64,000 bases of DNA from Isoetes taiwanensis (Eukaryota; Streptophyta; Lycopodiopsida; Isoetales; Isoetaceae), in assembly GCA_021234155.1 (NCBI GenBank), contig JAJEKV010000002.1, positions 11,522,725-11,586,724 on the forward strand, in the 5' to 3' direction. Position numbers and translations under genes: made by a program. Of the stretch, positions 59,764-64,000 are shown piece by piece (position 1 is the first letter of the stretch; each line of letters opens with the position of its first letter). The notes under the pieces are model-generated. The model saw only the letters and a program-made list of their open reading frames with translations. It did no database searches and was not told the origin of the DNA.

Positions 59764-60990
59764 GTCTCTCCTCCAAAAATTCAACCCATGTCCTCATGGG
59801 TGCATCTTAGAGCACTCATGAAAAATCTAGTTTGTATCTCCCTTTGTGACATCTTCCTTGGAACAAACCCAACCATTGATCTAAAAGTAATTTTTTATAG
59901 TCTGCCTCCTTAATTCTCCAGGTCTCTTCCCTTTATGTCTTCACATCTTAATCCTCAATTCAACATACTCCCAAATGAATACAATTTCGTCCCTCAGAAC
60001 TGACCCATCCTTGTCAAACACAATTGCTTAGCCTTCCAATCCAAGATGATGCCTCTCCAAACTTGAAAGTTCAAAGCTAGCTTCATACAAGTAATTTAAG
60101 CTAAAGGAAAGATACATATTAGAAAGCTCCAATGCATGGCCCTTCTACCATTCAATTTAACATACCGCCGAGTCTAGAACTAACTCAAATATTATGAGTA
60201 TACTCTATGCATCAGAAAGAAGAACATACATATCCAATTCAATATAATAAGTAATGCACATAGGAAAAAAACCCACCATTCCAAAGAGATACACATGTCG
60301 AACTAGATATGTAATCTCTCGAGACTTCTTGGGTGGCCAAATCCAAAAAGTAACAAGCAAAATACATAATCAAGTCCCCCAGTCTGGGTATCTTATAGCT
60401 AGGTAACATACTTAAGTTGATACAAGGGATCCCATAAGAATTATAACCCATGGTACAGAGAATTCCTCTACGAGTTCATCCAATGACATTGAAGTATCCT
60501 AGGCTATACACTTGACCTCTATATTTAGCCTACTTCCATGCATATTTCCCCATCATACTAGTTAGTCTTTGAACAAGATTTTATAGGCACCAATTGCCGT
60601 TAATTTCAATGAAGCTCTTACTTCATGTATTTCGTTCACAACTTCAATCCTTTGACTATATCCTTAATCAAGTAATGCAATCACCATCCCTCCATTAATC
60701 TACAATCACTTCTACCATGCCAAATAATTACGATACATGGAAGCACCATTACTAGAAGTGCCTACAACTCTTCTATTACATTCTAAGATTTCCAAAAAAT
60801 GGCACTTCCCCATGTCTATACATTCCCTCGCGCTTTTATCTCATGTCCGGGCTTTATCCGACAACTCTTTCGCTCAACTTCATGGTTTACCTACTACCAT
60901 GATTAAATATGTTATTCTATTCATCGCCTTCTTCTTCCTTATGGGTGTAAATATGATAATGTTACCCAAAAAGCACCGTCCGGGACAAGT
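59764..60990 (-). pseudogene. Degraded 3' end of a gypsy element
   Basis: On the minus strand, EETWRIKEAD near 59,930 resembles the end of an integrase chromodomain, and THEDM-like sequence precedes the purine tract, a known arrangement in plant chromoviruses. Further upstream nothing is convincing, and the frames at 60,239-60,451 are unassigned. The call rests mostly on the adjacent LTR edge. Confidence 0.4.
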
Positions 60991-61210
60991 GCTTTAGGTG
61001 CTTGAGGTGCTTTTACTCGATGAATTTTCGTTCAACGACCTCGGGTTGTTACTCCGTAAATAGTATGCATGTTTCGGTTTGGGAAGGGATCGATGACATG
61101 GATGTCCCCACGCCGAATTGCGAGCAATCCTCATGTTTGGCGGGATCTCAAGTTGGCGGGATTCTTGAGGAAAGTTTTCTTGGATTGTCATTCTTCCCAA
61201 GCTCGCTATC

Positions 61211-62033
61211 ATGGCTGAAAATTCATCGGCAATTCTCAATTCTAATTCCAATCCCAATCCCAATTCCAATCCCAATCCCAATCCCAATTCCAAGGCTCCA
61301 TTGCACCTCCATTTTATGGCCAATTCTCGAAAAGCCTTGATGATCGAAGAGGAGAATTTATCCGAATTTGAAGCCAACAGAAAAGAGAATCGAGAAAGAG
61401 AATGAAAGAAAGGGAAAAAGGAAAACATTCCACCAAACGAGAGGAAGAGAAAACAATGGCTTAGTGAAAGAAGATTGCGTGAACTCTCAAAAAGAGTTAG
61501 ATGATTCTTTTAATCACATTGTCGAACGCTTCGAGGATTTGGATAAAGGGAAAGTTCTTCAAAGACTTTTCAAGAGAAACAAACATTTGCCATGCAAAAG
61601 CGTGATGTACCGGATCCCGTGGATATTGCTATAATGAAAACCATGATTGTGAATGTTAGAGAGACAATGCAGCACAAAAAAATGCAAAGAACAACCGATG
61701 TCCTCCAAGCAAGAAAGAGCACCCTTCAAATGGCAAAGATCTTCGATAGGGAGGGATTAATCAATCTGCAATTTCAAGGGTTCTATCGCTCCAAGAAAAA
61801 CTATTGCCATGGCATTTAGAAGACGTATATTTGCAGAGTGTGAAGCTGACCCTTGGTCAATATTTGGAAGGAAGAGAAGAAGTGACGCATTTTCAGCTGA
61901 AGAAATATCCACGGTGAGGAAGTTTTGGGATGAAAATACTAGAGTCTCACCTTATAAGAAGCATGTGAGGAAGCATTTGGCTGAAAATGGTGATAAAATT
62001 GATCATCCTATTCATTTGCTAGAGATTACACAG
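61211..62033 (+). pseudogene. Transposon-like ORF of unknown family with splice donor
   Basis: ATG at 61,211 opens MAENSSAIL, followed by an Asn/Pro/Ser repeat encoded by a 6-bp ATTCCA/ATCCCA tandem (about 61,236-61,295), then a Glu/Lys-rich charged segment that may form a coiled coil. Three 1-nt shifts later, a frame at 61,809-62,033 encodes RRRIFAECEADPWSIFGRK, RKFWDENTRVSPYKKHVRKH and HPIHLLEITQ, ending exactly at a GT donor (CAG/GTAATAG). The FW-x-RVSPxKK pattern with a following HPIHxLxxT resembles segments I associate with transposable-element proteins, without being able to name the family. It lies next to the kinesin gene in the same orientation, but they share no sequence that would join them. 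Confidence 0.4.
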
Positions 62034-62112
62034 GTAATAGTTTCGACCAGAAATTTGGAATGTTGTGCACTAATTCTTTCATTCATTTTATAAAATAACT
62101 AAATTTATTATT

Positions 62113-62320
62113 AGCACACCAGCCCTACCGGGCCTACGGCCTTTCCTCAAATTCTAGCCTATCCACGTGTAACTTCCATGTCATCAAAATCTGACGTGGC
62201 TTATGTTGGACCAACTTCCATGTCATCAAAATCTGACGTGGCTTATGTTGGACCATCAGATCTTTACTTTCACAAATCTAAGACCAGGGAAATTAGAAAA
62301 GACCCCAGAAAATAGCAACG
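62113..62320 (+). repeat. Dispersed repeat upstream of the kinesin gene
   Basis: Related to 8,187-8,345 (CACCAGCCCTACCGGGCC, TTTCCT, AAATTCTA, CTATCCAC, AAAATCTGACGTGGC, then GAAATTAGAAAA). Here it contains a 42-bp tandem duplication. Confidence 0.6.
62171..62253 (+). promoter_or_regulatory. Tandem 42-bp unit with TGACGTGG boxes
   Basis: The unit AACTTCCATGTCATCAAAAT followed by CTGACGTGGCTTATGTTGGACC occurs at 62,171 and 62,213. Each has TGACGTGG, an ACGT-core site of the type known to bind plant bZIP factors. It lies about 600-680 bp before the kinesin start codon. Regulatory function is inferred. Confidence 0.4.
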
Positions 62321-62848
62321 AAGATGGGAGGAGGCGCTTCCATTGTCGTAGAACATCGTTTCCGGTGTTGTAGTTTTGCTGTCGTGCCTTCGTTCTTCCT
62401 GCTTTTCCTCCCTTGTTCAAGTTGTGTTTAAGTTTTGTTAGCTTTTTTTTCTCCCGCCGTGCTACGGCTAATCTCGTCATAGCCCTATTTCTTATGGCCA
62501 GTGCAAATTATACGTAATGGTGCTCTAGGAACCGAACCTAGACAGATTCATTGGGCATGGCAAGGATTGGGCTTATCTGAAAGGATGTAGTTTTTGAACA
62601 GACGCTTCTTTGTGCCTTTAGCTTTCAGAAAATCCCCAAAAAATGCTCAGCAGTTTACAGGTTAAGCCAGGCCACATTGACAAACTCTGTCAGTTTTGCG
62701 CTTTGCTCTGATCCAAACATGCTATTGAAATGCTTGTTAATTCTTCAGAGCTCTAATCTACAAGTTGGAGCTCTCAGTATTTCAAAATGAGCAAAAAATC
62801 CCTCTCTTTATTGCTCCTGAAATAATCACTAATCCTATAATTCGTGCA

Positions 62849-63420
62849 ATGGCATCTAGAGCAAGATCTAGCTCTCCATTTGCATTTTCCTACAATGGTA
62901 AATGGTAAATTGCCGGACTTCAATAGAGAAGCCTCTTATTCATATGGCCATTCTTTGTCTGGGTCCAAAAGTTCACGAAGATCGGTAACACCAGGCAGAA
63001 CTCGCAGTTTATCTCTTGGAACAAATATGAAAGCCCCTTCTCCACCTCAGTCATATGCATCGTCAAATTCTTTATCCACTGGGAGCTTCATGTTGGATTA
63101 CCCAAACTCTGTAAACCGAACAAAGGAGAATATCACAGTTACGTGAGATTTCGTCCCCTCAGGTAGGGCTTACGAAGAGTTAATAATATTGTAAGAAACA
63201 TGGTGCATTGAATGGATCGGTAGTTGTTCAGCTACATCTAAATTGAAGTAAAATTTTCATAATATCAATGCATGTATGCTTGTTGCTTAATCATTTCTTT
63301 GTTGGTGCAGTGCCAGAGAAATTCAAAAAGGAGACGAGGTTTCGTGGTGCATGCAGGGAGATACAACTGTGCACAGTGTTTTTAACAGTGTTTTTAACGA
63401 AGGCACTGCTTATGCATATG
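62849..63420 (+). CDS. Kinesin-7 family motor protein, 5' exons (partial)
   Basis: Exon 1 (62,849-63,162) opens MASRARSSSPFAFSY and then has a Ser/Arg-rich head (SSRRSVTPGRTRSLSLG) leading to KENITVTVRFRPL, the first strand of the motor domain. It stops at CAG before a GTAGGG donor. Exon 2 (63,311-63,420) follows a TTGGTGCAG acceptor and reads SAREIQKGDEVSW, GDTTV and AYAY, ending G/GTATAATC. The order and phase match plant KIN-7 proteins such as the MKRP group, which are microtubule motors. Single-base problems occur near 62,900 (TGGTAAATGGTAAA) and at 63,144 (one G missing in ACGGTGAG). A 12-bp unit AGTGTTTTTAAC is duplicated near 63,376. The ATP-binding loop lies beyond the window. Confidence 0.8.
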
Positions 63421-64000
63421 GTATAATCTCATTGCCAGATAACCGTATCAATCAGAGTTATGCGTAGGATAGCAAATCTCGGAGATACACCCAATGGAGA
63501 CTGAAGCTAACGGAGTTAAGGCAAAAAATTCTTCCGGAGCTATGGCCCAGGTTTCTACTTTTTCTAGAATTTTTACTTTTGCTAGTTAATTTGGAAAAAA
63601 TGGATTTTCTTAAGTATGCGACACTATGAACGAGGCAAGCCGGCTCGTTGGAGGTAAGATCCTCTTTATCCACATTTTGGCTCCTTGGTTTTAGATTATT
63701 TGATAGAAACAGGAAATGATGACAATAGGAGCCCTTCTGAATCGTTCTGGAGGCAGGAATCACAATAGATAGGAATTATTCTGAAGTTTTCTCCTTCACT
63801 TCATCGCAGACACAAGGTCTCAAAATCTAGGCATTTGTTTTATTTCGGCATTTGGAGCAATTCTGGCTCTTCTTTAACAATCTGAAGGCTATAGTCTAAT
63901 GTTCAGATCTGTCAAATTATCGAGAGTACTATCTGTCACTAGCCAACTATCTGATTCTTCATTCTCAAGCTTTTGACATAGTTCTAGATAGATGATAGCT
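63421..64000 (+). other. Probable kinesin intron running off the window
   Basis: It starts with a GT donor. No sequence resembling the expected next motor segment (DRVFGP) is visible before the end of the window. Confidence 0.5.

Noticed and set aside
60994-61428. 144-codon minus-strand frame overlapping the Asn-Pro repeat ORF
   Set aside because: It reads the 6-bp tandem as a Leu/Gly/Glu repeat and is a shadow of the plus-strand frame, which has the ATG, the charged segment and the splice donor downstream.
1-64000. tRNA, rRNA or other structured RNA genes
   Set aside because: No cloverleaf with A and B boxes and no conserved ribosomal segment was recognised by eye. The TGGTATCAGAGC matches are retroelement primer-binding sites, not tRNA genes.

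Overview
The window is eukaryotic nuclear DNA from a land plant. The evidence is a DYW-class pentatricopeptide (PPR) editing-factor gene, the 5' exons of a plant kinesin-7, exon remnants of a plastid-type pyruvate dehydrogenase E2, a plant receptor-like kinase fragment, GT-AG introns, and plant-type L1 LINEs, Ty1/copia and chromodomain Ty3/gypsy elements. The repeat load and long PLS-type PPR proteins would suit a fern, lycophyte or gymnosperm, but I cannot name the taxon.

Layout. 1-3.4 kb: an unidentified broken coding remnant and mostly gene-free DNA. 3.4-4.9 kb: an element with about 250-bp terminal inverted repeats that carries a receptor-kinase fragment. 5.7-6.8 kb: remnants of an E2 acyltransferase gene. 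6.8-11.3 kb: no recognisable gene. 11.4-13.1 kb: a GC-rich cluster of palindromes. 13.67-18.35 kb: a copia element with both LTRs, on the minus strand. 19.2-58.8 kb: a large two-copy duplication. Copy A is 19,196-40,591 and copy B is 40,748-58,826. Each copy holds, in order, a LINE, an unidentified segment, a scrambled minus-strand chromovirus, a PPR-DYW gene and about 3.5 kb of downstream sequence. Copy A also has a 3.1-kb LTR element and a local tandem duplication of about 174 bp, and together these account for almost the whole length difference. 58.8-61 kb: the 3' LTR and tail of another minus-strand gypsy element. 61.2-62.0 kb: a transposon-like ORF with a splice donor. 62.1-64 kb: promoter region and first two exons of a kinesin-7 gene that runs out of the window.

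Host functions are few: organelle RNA editing (PPR-DYW, two copies) and a microtubule motor (kinesin-7). The E2 and kinase sequences look like remnants or captured fragments. Almost every long reading frame is interrupted by small indels. The two duplicate copies break at different places, and many of their differences fall at CTG/CAG trinucleotides or homopolymers. Base-level errors in the assembly are therefore a serious alternative to true pseudogenisation, and I treat the broken frames with caution throughout.
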